Positions 8,927 through 17,766 of a stretch of DNA of 36,755 nt are shown in pieces (the first letter of the stretch is position 1; every line of letters starts with the position of its first letter). The DNA comes from Bacteroidota bacterium (lineage in GTDB: Bacteria; Bacteroidota; Bacteroidia; Flavobacteriales; Flavobacteriaceae), in NCBI GenBank assembly GCA_012522045.1, contig JAAYLC010000038.1:1-36755 (forward strand), given 5' to 3'. Position numbers and translations under genes: made by a program. The notes under the pieces are model-generated. The model did no database searches. It worked only from the letters and a program-made list of their open reading frames with translations, and was not told the origin of the DNA.

Positions 8927-8958
8927 TAAACGTATTTAAAAAATGTGAGAAATACAAT
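8927..8958 (-). promoter_or_regulatory. Promoter candidate for gldKLMN
   Basis: On the minus strand ATTG (8958-8955) is followed after 20 nt by TACGTTTA (8934-8927), one mismatch from TAnnTTTG. The predicted start lies ~25 nt before the gldK ATG. This suggests that gldKLMN can be transcribed separately from topA and the arginase-like gene. Confidence 0.5.
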
Positions 8959-8992
8959 TTTTTTTTTGCTTACCCCTTAATTTTACAATTTT

Positions 8993-10168
8993 TCAATATT
9001 TATAAATTTCATTTTTAAGCCGAGCTTTCAACCATTTCTCAGGAATTTCCTGATTGCATGCCGTTATATAATCTTGTTGTGTACAAGGCAATAACGTTTG
9101 TTTTGAGTATTTATTGGCTGTGCCTTCAAAGGGCAATTCCATCCACCAACGCTCCGATTTATTGCTCTTTAAAAAAATTAGATTTATTTGTTCTTCTTCC
9201 AACGGGACGACGTAAGTGGTGTATTGCGACTCATTTTGAAAATCTTCATCATCCATCCTGAAATTCACGCCTTCGATAAAATACCAAAGAATCTGAGCCA
9301 CCAACATCGCACTTTCAGCTTTTAGCGTATTTGCAAGCTCATACACGCCAAAAGAACGAACTTGATTGCTGATTCCGGCATATCTTGCTAAAGCACAAAT
9401 CTCACGTCCGTCAAACCCATTCGGGCTGTTATGATTTTTATAACGCATCGAATTTGCATTTATTGCAGTCACATCCAAAGTTACTATGTCCGAATTTCGA
9501 AAAACGGGTTCTGTTAGGCTAATATCTGCCGTCACATCTCCCAAACGATACGCGTCAAAATAAAGCTTGTCCATCAATGCGATTTCTTCCGGCGGATTCA
9601 AAAAAGATTGATAGCCCAAAACTGCATAATTAAAGAGATTAAAAGGCTCCCCAACGATAATCTTTCCGATATACGATTTGTTGTTGAAAGGCATGTCCGA
9701 ATTTCCGATATCAAATCGGCTGTCTATATTGGTTATATTAACCATTCTTCCTAGGTGGTTATACCCGCGATATTGTCCATAGGACATATCTTGGGGACCG
9801 CCAAGAATAATCGGAATTACATTTAATCGCAACAATTCCGACACCACGGCACGCAGTGCATGCATGGAATCTTCACGGGTGTGCCCGGCAGGAATATCTC
9901 CGATATCCGCAATTTTGTGTGTCCAATTCCCGGGATAAAGTCCGTAAAAAGCTTTTCTCACTGCTTCGAGATTTAACTCCTCCGCGATGTCAACAGCATC
10001 AGAGGCGCGATTTTCACGAACGCCCACAAGTGCAAAAAATGTGTGTTCCAAGTCGGGTATGTCATTTCCATCTGTATACATCGCTATTTGTTTTCCTATG
10101 GTACTTACGGAGAGATCATCCACAAAACAAATGAAATCTTGAGACAGCGGGGATAAAAAATCAATCAT
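8993..10168 (-). CDS. Arginase/formimidoylglutamase-family protein with degraded metal site
   Basis: This 391-residue protein follows the arginase-fold motif order, but with changed ligands. The GGDH motif reads GGPQ (123-126, His to Gln). The DAHxD motif reads DSRFD (149-153, His to Arg, both Asp kept). The SFDxDxxDP motif reads TLDVTAIN (second Asp to Thr at 234, Asp-Pro to Asn-Ala). At least three of the six manganese ligands are lost, so ureohydrolase activity is unlikely; automatic annotation might still call it formimidoylglutamase or agmatinase. Residues ~300-391 are an extra C-terminal part. Its start overlaps the topA stop as TAATG, and gldK starts ~100 bp downstream. A non-catalytic role linked to the envelope or T9SS is an inference from position only. 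Confidence 0.8.
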   Translation of the reverse strand: MIDFLSPLSQDFICFVDDLSVSTIGKQIAMYTDGNDIPDLEHTFFALVGVRENRASDAVDIAEELNLEAVRKAFYGLYPGNWTHKIADIGDIPAGHTREDSMHALRAVVSELLRLNVIPIILGGPQDMSYGQYRGYNHLGRMVNITNIDSRFDIGNSDMPFNNKSYIGKIIVGEPFNLFNYAVLGYQSFLNPPEEIALMDKLYFDAYRLGDVTADISLTEPVFRNSDIVTLDVTAINANSMRYKNHNSPNGFDGREICALARYAGISNQVRSFGVYELANTLKAESAMLVAQILWYFIEGVNFRMDDEDFQNESQYTTYVVPLEEEQINLIFLKSNKSERWWMELPFEGTANKYSKQTLLPCTQQDYITACNQEIPEKWLKARLKNEIYKY

Positions 10169-12693
10169 TATTTCTTAGTTGATGTCTTTTTTGTTTTTGT
10201 TGTTGTCTTTTTTGCTGTTTTTTTACTCTTCGCCTTGGCTTTCGGCGCTTTTTTGTCTAACAAAGCTTTTACTTCCTCTAATGAAAGTTTATCCACTTCC
10301 GTTTCCTTGGGAAGTTCCACTTTTGTCTTGCCTTGAATCAAATTAAACCTTCCCCATCGTGCTTTTTCAATTCTTATTTTTTCTTCCGGCCATTCGCGAA
10401 GTAATTTTTCTGCTTCCTTTCGCTTCTTATCTTCAATAAGCTCCACGATATCTTCATCGGAAAGATTGTCAAAATCATACTTCTTGTTTACGTTGATGAA
10501 TATATTGTTCCACTTTAAATAAGGTCCGAAACGCCCCACTCCTTTTTGTACAGGTTTGTCTTCATACATATATATAGGAGCGTCTGCTTTTTTCTTTTCT
10601 TCAATCAATTCTATCGCAAAGTTAGCATCTACATCCAACGGGTCAATACCCTTTGGCAGGGATATAAAGGTATCTCCGTGCCGCACATAAGGACCGTAAC
10701 GTCCGTTGTTCACTTCCACTTCTTTATCTTCGTAAACTCCCAGGTTTTTAGGCAGTTTAAACAAATCCAACACTTCTTCGAACGTAATGAGGTGCAATTG
10801 TTGATCGGGTCTGAGACTGGCAAATTTTTTATCTTCATCCTCCGCGGCGCCAATTTGCGCCATAGGTCCGAATCTTCCGAGACGAACCAACACCGGTTTT
10901 CCGGTTTCGGGGTCTTCCCCCAGGATTCTTTCTCCGCTTTCGCGTTCGGCATGTTCCTCAACATTCTTCACAGTCGGGTGAAAGGCTTCGTAAAAATCTT
11001 TCATCATTTTAGACCACTCCAATTTGCCGTCTGCAATTTCATCAAAATCCTCTTCTACTTTGGCGGTAAAATGATAGTCCATGATATTTTCAAAATGGGC
11101 AACCAAGAAATCGGTTACAATGATGCCAATATCTGTCGGAACAAGTTTCCCTTTATCCGACCCGACTATTTCTTTCATTTTCTTTTCAGAGACCTTGTTG
11201 TTTTTCAGTCGGATTTGAGTGTAGTTGCGTTCCACACCTTCAATCGAACCTTTCTCGACATAATTCCTGCTAATAATCGTTGAAATCGTTGGCGCATACG
11301 TAGAAGGACGCCCAATTCCCAATTCTTCCAATTGTTTCACGAGCGACGCTTCTGTGTAACGATAAGGAGGTCGGGTAAATCTTTCAGTGGCAGTAATATA
11401 ATTGACCTCCACTTTTTCGCCTATTTTCATAGTTGGCAACATGCCATCTTGCTCTTCATCTTCCGTATCGGTTCCTTCCAAATAGACCTTTAAGAATCCG
11501 TCAAACTTAATCATCTCTCCGTTTGCGATAAACTGCTGGCTTACTTTTTCGGTCGAAAGAATATCGATTTTCACATTAGTTCGCTCCAATTGGGCATCGC
11601 TCATTTGAGACGCGATGGTTCGTTTCCAAATCAGTTCATACAGGCGCGCCTGATCTCGGTCTGCGGTGATAGTGTGTTGCGCCATGTTAGTGGGTCGAAT
11701 CGCTTCGTGTGCTTCTTGAGCGCCTTTGCTCTTTGATTTAAAAACCCTCGGCTTGCTGTATTCTTTTCCGTAATAATCCGCGATTTCCTTTTGTGCGGCG
11801 GTTCGAGCCGCATTCGACAAGTTTACGCTATCTGTTCGCATATAAGTTATCAAACCGGCTTCATAAAGTCGCTGTGCAAGGGTCATTGTCTTGCTGACCG
11901 AAAAATACAATTTACGCGCTGCTTCTTGTTGCAACGTTGATGTTGTAAACGGAGGTGCCGGAGATTTGGAAGCGGGTTTTTTGGTCAGGTCGGCAATTTG
12001 ATAGGAAGCGTCAATGTTTTTATTAATAAAATCGACTGCTTCTTCTTTGGTTTTAAAATTTCCGGCAATTTTAGCTTTGAATTTATTTCCTTCTACGGTA
12101 GTAAACTCGGCATCCACACGATAGGACGCTACCGGAACGAAAGCTTCTATTTCGCGTTCTCTTTCCACTATCAACCGGACGGCAACTGACTGAACCCTTC
12201 CAGCAGAAAGACCGCCCTTCACTTTTTTCCACAATACGGGCGATAATTGATACCCTACCAAACGATCCAAAACTCTTCGCGCTTGTTGCGCATCTACCAA
12301 ATTGTAATTAATGCCTCTTGGATTTTCTATCGCACGGTTGATTGCAGATTTCGTAATCTCATGAAACACAATCCGTTTTGTCTTTTTCTTATCCAGATTC
12401 AATTCTTCTGCCAAATGCCACGCAATGGCTTCTCCTTCTCTATCTTCATCACTCGCCAACCAAACTGTCTGTGCTTTGTCAGAAAGTTTTTTTAATTCAT
12501 CGACCAGTTTCTTCTTATCCTTACTCACTATATATTTAGGAGTAAAGTCTTTTTCCACATCCACTCCCAATTCATTCGCAGGCAAATCCGCAATATGCCC
12601 AAAACTAGAAGTGACTTTAAAATCCTTTCCGAGCAACTTTTCTATTGTTTTGGCTTTTGCAGGCGACTCTACGATGACTAAATTTTTTACCAT
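10168..12693 (-). CDS. topA: DNA topoisomerase I (type IA)
   Basis: The 841-residue enzyme relaxes negative supercoils by cutting one strand through a tyrosine. The TOPRIM domain is at the N-terminus (NLVIVESPAKAKTIEKLLG, then ASDEDREGEAIAWHL). The catalytic tyrosine is in GLITYMRTDSVNLS near residue 295. GLSAGRVQSVAVRLIVERE marks the central domain. Instead of Cys4 zinc fingers the C-terminus has four topoisomerase C-terminal repeats (GRFGPMAQ, GRYGPYVR, GRFGPYLK, ARWGRFNL) and a Lys/Thr/Ala-rich tail that should bind DNA. The last A of its TAA is the first base of the arginase-like ATG, implying translational coupling. Confidence 0.97.
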   Translation of the reverse strand: MVKNLVIVESPAKAKTIEKLLGKDFKVTSSFGHIADLPANELGVDVEKDFTPKYIVSKDKKKLVDELKKLSDKAQTVWLASDEDREGEAIAWHLAEELNLDKKKTKRIVFHEITKSAINRAIENPRGINYNLVDAQQARRVLDRLVGYQLSPVLWKKVKGGLSAGRVQSVAVRLIVEREREIEAFVPVASYRVDAEFTTVEGNKFKAKIAGNFKTKEEAVDFINKNIDASYQIADLTKKPASKSPAPPFTTSTLQQEAARKLYFSVSKTMTLAQRLYEAGLITYMRTDSVNLSNAARTAAQKEIADYYGKEYSKPRVFKSKSKGAQEAHEAIRPTNMAQHTITADRDQARLYELIWKRTIASQMSDAQLERTNVKIDILSTEKVSQQFIANGEMIKFDGFLKVYLEGTDTEDEEQDGMLPTMKIGEKVEVNYITATERFTRPPYRYTEASLVKQLEELGIGRPSTYAPTISTIISRNYVEKGSIEGVERNYTQIRLKNNKVSEKKMKEIVGSDKGKLVPTDIGIIVTDFLVAHFENIMDYHFTAKVEEDFDEIADGKLEWSKMMKDFYEAFHPTVKNVEEHAERESGERILGEDPETGKPVLVRLGRFGPMAQIGAAEDEDKKFASLRPDQQLHLITFEEVLDLFKLPKNLGVYEDKEVEVNNGRYGPYVRHGDTFISLPKGIDPLDVDANFAIELIEEKKKADAPIYMYEDKPVQKGVGRFGPYLKWNNIFINVNKKYDFDNLSDEDIVELIEDKKRKEAEKLLREWPEEKIRIEKARWGRFNLIQGKTKVELPKETEVDKLSLEEVKALLDKKAPKAKAKSKKTAKKTTTKTKKTSTKK

Positions 12694-12717
12694 ATTGATT
12701 GACTTTCATTTTGCCTA

Positions 12718-12725
12718 CAAAAGTA
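12718..12725 (-). promoter_or_regulatory. -7 promoter motif for topA
   Basis: On the minus strand TACTTTTG is a perfect TAnnTTTG match ending 24 bp before the topA ATG. No convincing -33 TTTG is seen at 17-23 bp spacing; the upstream region is A/T-rich. Confidence 0.5.
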
Positions 12726-12827
12726 TGTGATTTTTTTTATACCTGTCATGAACGTATAAATTAATTGATTTTCTTGCAGTTATTTCTTGCTGACAAGTCT
12801 GAAAAGACTCAAAATAAACGCTGTCAA

Positions 12828-12860
12828 TTTGTCATTAATCAAGATATAATTGTAATTTTG
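12828..12860 (+). promoter_or_regulatory. Promoter for the miaB operon
   Basis: TTTG (12828-12831) and TAATTTTG (12853-12860) are separated by 21 nt, an exact match to the Bacteroidota -33/-7 consensus. The miaB ATG lies 23 nt downstream. Confidence 0.75.
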
Positions 12861-12883
12861 CATTCCTTTTTGTACCGATACTT

Positions 12884-14359
12884 ATGGAAAAGAATATTGA
12901 TGAAAGCATCCAAGGCAGCACGCTGGTTTTGGATTCAAAAGCAGAAAACACCAAAAAACTTTTTATTGAAAGTTACGGATGTCAGATGAATTTCAACGAC
13001 AGTGAAATTGTCGCTTCCATATTGGCTGAACAAGGATACAATACCACCGACTCCTTGGAACATGCCGATTTGGTTTTGGTAAATACGTGTTCCATTCGCG
13101 ATAAGGCCGAACAAACGGTTCGCAAGCGCTTGGAAAAATACCAAGCTGTAAAACGCATGGCGAATCCTGAAATGAAAGTTGGCGTCTTAGGCTGCATGGC
13201 GGAGCGATTAAAAGAAAAATTCTTGGAAGAGGAGAAAATCGTCGATTTGGTCGTTGGTCCCGATGCATACAAAGACATTCCGAACCTTTTAAAAGAAGTT
13301 GAAGCAGGTCGTGATGCTGTAAACGTAATCTTATCGAGAGATGAAACCTATGCCGATGTCAACCCCGTTCGTTTAGGCGGCGGCGGAATTACGGCATTTG
13401 TAAGCATTACCCGCGGTTGCGACAATATGTGCACCTTTTGTGTGGTGCCGTTTACCCGTGGACGCGAACGCAGCAGAGATCCATACAGCATTTTAAACGA
13501 AATCACGGATTTGGTAGAAAAGGGATATAAAGAAGTGACTTTGTTAGGTCAGAATGTGGATAGTTATTTGTGGTATGGCGGAGGGCTTAAAAAAGATTTT
13601 CACAAAGCTTCTGAAATTCAAAAAGCTACTGCCGTTAATTTTGCGCAGTTGTTGGATATGGTTGCCAAAGCACATCCTGCTTTGCGCATTCGATTTTCCA
13701 CCAGCAATCCTCAAGATATGACCGAAGATGTGCTTCATGTGATGGCGGCACACAAAAATATTTGCAAACACATCCACTTGCCTTTCCAAAGCGGGAGTAC
13801 GCGTATCTTAAAAGCGATGAATCGACAACATACCCGAGAAGAATATATTGAATTGGTCGACAAAATTCGAGAAATCGTTCCCGACTGCGCACTGTCTCAT
13901 GACATCATTGCCGGCTTCCCGACTGAAACCGAAGAAGACCACCAAGACACGCTCAGTTTGATGGAATATGTAAAATACGATTTCGGATTTATGTTTGTCT
14001 ATTCGGAACGTCCCGGTACTTTGGCTGCCCGTAAATTGGAAGACGACATTCCCGAAGCAATAAAAAAGCGTCGTTTGCAAGAAATAGTAGCCTTACAACA
14101 GCAGCACAGCGCATACAATACAAAGCGCATGCTTGGCAAAACGGTCGAAGTGCTGATTGAAAAAGAATCTAAAAAGGACGCAAACGAATGGAGCGGAAGA
14201 ACATCACAAAATATGGTGGCTGTTTTTCCCAAAGAAAATTACAAAGCCGGTGATTTCGTTATGGTAGAAATCACCGACTGTACCACGGCAACCTTGATAG
14301 GAAAAGCAGTGGGGTATTCTGAAAATCATAAATCCGAAAATTCGAGTACTTATGGATAA
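12884..14359 (+). CDS. miaB: tRNA-2-methylthio-N6-dimethylallyladenosine synthase MiaB
   Basis: The 491-residue protein is a radical-SAM methylthiotransferase that converts i6A37 to ms2i6A37 in tRNAs reading U-starting codons. The N-terminal domain carries the three cluster Cys in [25 protein letters not shown] and [10 protein letters not shown]. The radical-SAM motif is [22 protein letters not shown] (CxxxCxxC). A C-terminal TRAM domain ([13 protein letters not shown] onward) should bind tRNA. Intact, usual length. The ATG follows a consensus promoter. The stop overlaps the start of the sigma-54 activator by 8 nt, so the two are co-transcribed and probably coupled. Confidence 0.97.
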   Translation: MEKNIDESIQGSTLVLDSKAENTKKLFIESYGCQMNFNDSEIVASILAEQGYNTTDSLEHADLVLVNTCSIRDKAEQTVRKRLEKYQAVKRMANPEMKVGVLGCMAERLKEKFLEEEKIVDLVVGPDAYKDIPNLLKEVEAGRDAVNVILSRDETYADVNPVRLGGGGITAFVSITRGCDNMCTFCVVPFTRGRERSRDPYSILNEITDLVEKGYKEVTLLGQNVDSYLWYGGGLKKDFHKASEIQKATAVNFAQLLDMVAKAHPALRIRFSTSNPQDMTEDVLHVMAAHKNICKHIHLPFQSGSTRILKAMNRQHTREEYIELVDKIREIVPDCALSHDIIAGFPTETEEDHQDTLSLMEYVKYDFGFMFVYSERPGTLAARKLEDDIPEAIKKRRLQEIVALQQQHSAYNTKRMLGKTVEVLIEKESKKDANEWSGRTSQNMVAVFPKENYKAGDFVMVEITDCTTATLIGKAVGYSENHKSENSSTYG

Positions 14360-15626
14360 TGTTCAAGCTATTAAACAACGGTTTGGAATTATTGGAAATG
14401 ACATCAAATTAAATCGTGCAATTGAGAAAGCGATTCAGGTGGCTCCTACCGATATCTCTGTTTTGGTCACCGGGGAAAGCGGTGTCGGAAAAGAGAGCAT
14501 TCCGAAGATTATCCATTCGCTTTCTCACAGAAAGCACGGCAAATACATTGCAGTCAACTGTGGCGCCATTCCTGAAGGCACGATTGATAGTGAACTTTTC
14601 GGTCATGAAAAAGGCGCATTTACGGGCGCCACTGCCACGCGAAGCGGATATTTTGAAGTTGCCGACGGAGGAACCATTTTTTTGGATGAAGTTGGAGAAC
14701 TTCCGCTTCCTACACAAGTACGCCTCTTACGTGTTTTGGAAAACGGCGAATTTTTAAAAGTAGGTTCGTCCAAAACTCAAAAAACAGATGTGCGCATAGT
14801 TGCCGCTACCAATGTAAATATGGCACAAGCCATAGAAAAAGGCAAATTTCGAGAAGATTTGTACTACCGACTTTCCACTGTGGAAATTAATTTGCCGCCT
14901 TTACGTGAAAGAGAAGGCGATATTCATTTGCTCTTTCGGAAATTTGCATCTGATTTTGGACAGAAATACAAAATGCCATCCATCAAACTTACGGATGATG
15001 CCGTGCAGTTACTGACAAAATATCGTTGGAACGGGAACATTCGCCAGTTGCGAAACGTCGCGGAACAACTCTCTGTCTTAGAACAAAACCGAGAAATCAA
15101 CGCAGCAACTTTAAAACAATACCTGCCCGATTTTTCCAGCAACCTCCCTGCGCTGGTCAGTTCAGAAAAAAAGGAAAGCGATTTTAGCAGTGAACGCGAA
15201 ATCTTATACAAGATTCTTTTCGATATGAGACGCGATGTAAACGATCTTAAAAAACTTACTTTGGAATTGATTAAATCAGGGAATATTTCAAAAGTACAAG
15301 AAGAGCAATCTTCGTTGATAAACAAAATCTATGCGGACGAGCGTTTTATTGATGATGAATTTCCTACCATGGAAGAAACCGGTGAGGAAGAAACCACTGC
15401 CGAAATGGAATTAATCGGATTGCCGGAATCTCAGAAAGAACCCAACAAATCTTATGAATATGTTGAAGATATTGAGGAAGAAGAAAGCCTTTCACTGCAA
15501 GAAAAAGAACTGGAGTTAATTAAAAAATCCTTGGAGAAGCACGGAGGAAAAAGAAAGGATGCCGCTGAAGAATTGGGAATTTCCGAGCGCACACTCTATC
15601 GTAAAATCAAATATTACAACCTGTAA
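14352..15626 (+). CDS. Sigma-54-dependent transcriptional activator, Fis-type, no receiver domain
   Basis: The 424-residue protein starts almost directly with the AAA+ domain. Walker A is GESGVGKES (41-49), the sigma-54 contact loop is GAFTGA (88-93), Walker B is [12 protein letters not shown] near 110, and the arginine-finger region is [23 protein letters not shown]. After an acidic linker (about 300-375, rich in Glu) comes a Fis-type helix-turn-helix ending [23 protein letters not shown]. There is no N-terminal receiver, GAF or PAS domain, so activity is not set by a classical two-component signal. In Flavobacteriia a gene of this kind commonly sits between miaB and lptE. Targets are unknown. 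It overlaps miaB by 8 nt and precedes lptE by 12 nt. Confidence 0.9.
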   Translation: MDNVQAIKQRFGIIGNDIKLNRAIEKAIQVAPTDISVLVTGESGVGKESIPKIIHSLSHRKHGKYIAVNCGAIPEGTIDSELFGHEKGAFTGATATRSGYFEVADGGTIFLDEVGELPLPTQVRLLRVLENGEFLKVGSSKTQKTDVRIVAATNVNMAQAIEKGKFREDLYYRLSTVEINLPPLREREGDIHLLFRKFASDFGQKYKMPSIKLTDDAVQLLTKYRWNGNIRQLRNVAEQLSVLEQNREINAATLKQYLPDFSSNLPALVSSEKKESDFSSEREILYKILFDMRRDVNDLKKLTLELIKSGNISKVQEEQSSLINKIYADERFIDDEFPTMEETGEEETTAEMELIGLPESQKEPNKSYEYVEDIEEEESLSLQEKELELIKKSLEKHGGKRKDAAEELGISERTLYRKIKYYNL

Positions 15627-15638
15627 CACTAAAGCCTC

Positions 15639-16166
15639 TTGAAGTCAATTTCTTTTTTTTCATTTAATTTCCGTCTGTTTTATCTGCTGATGGCATGGGT
15701 TGTCATCGGATGCGGTGCCTATTCATTTACAGGGGCGGACATCGACTACAACACCACACAAACGTTTCAGGTGAATTATTTTCAAAACGCAGCCCCGATT
15801 GTAGAACCCGGAATTGAAAGAGATTTTACACAAAAACTTCAAGATTTATTAATCAATCAGACCAATTTGTCTTTGGTTTCCAATGGGGGAGATTTGATTT
15901 ACGAAGGAGAAATTACGCAGTATTATATTTCACCCATTACGGCTACTTCTGACAGTCGCGCCGCACAAAACAGGCTGACCATCGGTGTAAATGTCCGGTT
16001 TTACAACACCAAAAATCCCGAAAAAGTTTTTGAACAAGTCTTTAGTTTTTATTACGATTATCCGGGAACGGTACAACTAACCGGAAGCGCATTACAAAAT
16101 GCCGTTGACATTATCTTTGAGAACATCACGCAAAACATTTTCAATAAATCCTTGGCAAACTGGTAA
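15639..16166 (+). CDS. lptE: LptE-like LPS-assembly lipoprotein
   Basis: This 175-residue lipoprotein has a hydrophobic signal ending AWVVIGC (Cys25 lipid site) followed by GAYSFTGADI, typical of the Bacteroidota LptE family. It should plug the LptD barrel that inserts LPS in the outer membrane. The start codon must be TTG at 15639: no ATG lies ahead of the signal peptide, and the first internal ATG (codon 18) would leave too short a signal. It sits 12 nt after the sigma-54 activator and 19 nt before the TPR gene. The fold region has the expected pattern (YEGEITQYYISPITA; NRLTIGVNVRFYN). Confidence 0.85.
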   Translation: MKSISFFSFNFRLFYLLMAWVVIGCGAYSFTGADIDYNTTQTFQVNYFQNAAPIVEPGIERDFTQKLQDLLINQTNLSLVSNGGDLIYEGEITQYYISPITATSDSRAAQNRLTIGVNVRFYNTKNPEKVFEQVFSFYYDYPGTVQLTGSALQNAVDIIFENITQNIFNKSLANW

Positions 16167-16185
16167 GTTCCATTAACAAAGCACG

Positions 16186-17097
16186 ATGAACAAAGACACT
16201 TTTACATATTTGCTTGCGCATCCCGAAAAAACAAGCAGTTCGGAAGTCGTTTCTCTTGAAATGCTCTTGCGGACGTATCCTTTTTTTCAAAGTGCCCGTG
16301 CTTTGCAATTAAAAGGATTGAAAGACCAAGGAAGTTATCGGTACAACGATGCTTTAAAAGTTGCCGCCACGCATACAACCGACCGTGATGTGTTGTTTCA
16401 ATTTATCACTTCTGAGCATTTCATTCAGCATGAAATTTCAAAAAACATTCTGCAACACTCAGACGATGTCCATTCCATTTCCGTTGTTATAGACGATATT
16501 TCGGAAGCAGTCAAAACAGATGAAAACGCCCGTTTTGAGGAAGAAAAACAAAAAGCTGCTGCCATTCTCAATCCAAATTTATTTGAGCGAAAAACCGCAT
16601 CTATTGAAACGATGGTCGCCACGCATAGAGACAGCACCGAAGTTTCCGACACCACTGACATTCTCCAACCCAAACCTTTGGAGTTTACCAAAAAAGACAG
16701 ACATTCTTTTTCAGAATGGTTGAAACTTTCAAAACTTCAACACATCGACAGAAAAGAAGAAAAAAAACCGCTTGATGCTGAAGAGAATGACCCTTCACGA
16801 AATCGTCAAGCAGCCTTGATTGAAAAATTCATTCAGGAAAAACCGCGTATTGTTCCCGGAGCCCCGAAAGAAACGGTGGATTCGGTAGCGGATACGTTAA
16901 AAAAATCCTCTGATGAATACGGTAATAAAGAGGCGTTAATGACAGAAACTTTGGCGAATGTTTACTTACAACAACGCAATTTTAAGAAAGCAATTCAAGC
17001 ATATAAAATATTAATTTTGAAATATCCCGAAAAAAGTAGTTTCTTTGCAGACCAAATTCGGGCAATTGAAAAACAGATAAATCCGGAAGACACATGA
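16186..17097 (+). CDS. TPR-containing conserved protein upstream of secG
   Basis: The 303-residue protein has no signal peptide or membrane helix. The N-terminal ~80 residues (LLRTYPFFQSARALQLKGLK) are helical. The middle is charged and low in complexity. The C-terminal segment MTETLANVYLQQRNFKKAIQAYKILILKYPEKS is one clear TPR unit. Similar genes sit between lptE and secG in many Flavobacteriia, but a defined function is not known to me. The last bases overlap the secG start as ATGA (4 nt), which implies coupled translation and a link with Sec or envelope assembly. Confidence 0.75.
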   Translation: MNKDTFTYLLAHPEKTSSSEVVSLEMLLRTYPFFQSARALQLKGLKDQGSYRYNDALKVAATHTTDRDVLFQFITSEHFIQHEISKNILQHSDDVHSISVVIDDISEAVKTDENARFEEEKQKAAAILNPNLFERKTASIETMVATHRDSTEVSDTTDILQPKPLEFTKKDRHSFSEWLKLSKLQHIDRKEEKKPLDAEENDPSRNRQAALIEKFIQEKPRIVPGAPKETVDSVADTLKKSSDEYGNKEALMTETLANVYLQQRNFKKAIQAYKILILKYPEKSSFFADQIRAIEKQINPEDT

Positions 17098-17438
17098 GTA
17101 CGTTTACAATTTTTTTAATTCTGATAATGATCGTGGCCTTTTTATTGGTCATCGTTATAATGGTTCAAAACCCTAAAGGAGGCGGTTTGTCTTCATCATT
17201 TGGCGGCGGCGGTGGCGGTCAGATTGGGGGCGTTCAACAAACGGGAGACTTTTTAGACAAGAGTACCTGGACCTTGGCAACCATTATGATTGTATTGATT
17301 TTGGTATCCAACATCTTTATTATGGGTGGCAGCAGTCTGCAATCCAAAACTTTTGATGAAAATGCAGTTCCTGCGATACCTGCAACGGAAAATACGTTTC
17401 CCACAGGTGCAGGCGACACTACAGACACACCTGAATAA
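17094..17438 (+). CDS. secG: Preprotein translocase subunit SecG
   Basis: The 114-residue protein has two membrane helices (about 3-22 and 57-79) joined by a glycine-rich loop with MVQNPKGGGLSSSFGGGGGG, the SecG signature. SecG assists SecYE/SecA in moving proteins through the inner membrane. The C-terminal ~30 residues are a low-complexity acidic/Thr tail (ATENTFPTGAGDTTDTPE). It is translationally coupled to the TPR gene by a 4-nt overlap and is the last gene of the miaB-secG run; a strong hairpin follows. Confidence 0.95.
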   Translation: MSTFTIFLILIMIVAFLLVIVIMVQNPKGGGLSSSFGGGGGGQIGGVQQTGDFLDKSTWTLATIMIVLILVSNIFIMGGSSLQSKTFDENAVPAIPATENTFPTGAGDTTDTPE

Positions 17439-17463
17439 GAAAACTACTAAGACATTTAGTTAA

Positions 17464-17494
17464 AACAATGCCGGCTTTTTAAGCCGGCATTGTT
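17464..17494 (+). terminator. 14-bp hairpin after secG
   Basis: AACAATGCCGGCTT (17464-17477) pairs perfectly with AAGCCGGCATTGTT (17481-17494) around a 3-nt loop, 26 nt past the secG stop. A long T-tract is missing (TTGGTATT follows), so it may be a weak intrinsic terminator or an mRNA 3' end stabiliser. The rest of the 328-bp interval to 17766 holds only a 27-codon remnant gene (17632-17715). Confidence 0.7.
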
Positions 17495-17631
17495 GGTATT
17501 CACAAATCGCTTCAGCAGCTTATTGTACAATTATTTGAACGGTTTGCAAGTTCGGCCTTTGCTCACTTTAATTTATATGGAGGATTTAGAAACTTAGTCG
17601 GAAAGGTTAGAAAGTCTAAAAAGTTTTAAGT

Positions 17632-17715
17632 TCAGGGATTATCGTATTCGGGTTCTTGGGCATAACCATTTGAACAAAATAATGCAATAATAAAAAAATA
17701 GTAATAGTTCTTCAT
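17632..17715 (-). pseudogene. Truncated paralogue of the short secreted protein (27 aa)
   Basis: Reading the minus strand from the ATG at 17715 gives MKNYYYFFIIALFC, then SNGYAQEPEYDNP and a TGA. The signal peptide and cleavage region (NGYAQE) match the neighbour at 18438-18656 (TNGYAQEEYDEPE), but the frame ends 8 residues past the likely cleavage site. It lies just downstream of lipoprotein copy A, in the same relative place as the longer paralogue behind copy B. This marks a tandem repeat of a two-gene unit with the last gene cut short. Confidence 0.6.
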
Positions 17716-17766
17716 TAGTTAGAAGTTTTATGGTGGATATTTATAATTAAGTAGTGTACTCTTTAT

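Noticed and set aside
8895-8957. Longer N-terminus for gldK
   Set aside because: It would bury the lipoprotein signal peptide and overlaps the -7 promoter candidate.
10546-11283. 245-codon open frame on the plus strand opposite topA
   Set aside because: It lies wholly antisense to a well-conserved topA, is very rich in Phe/Ile/His and has no recognisable domain; it is an antisense shadow.
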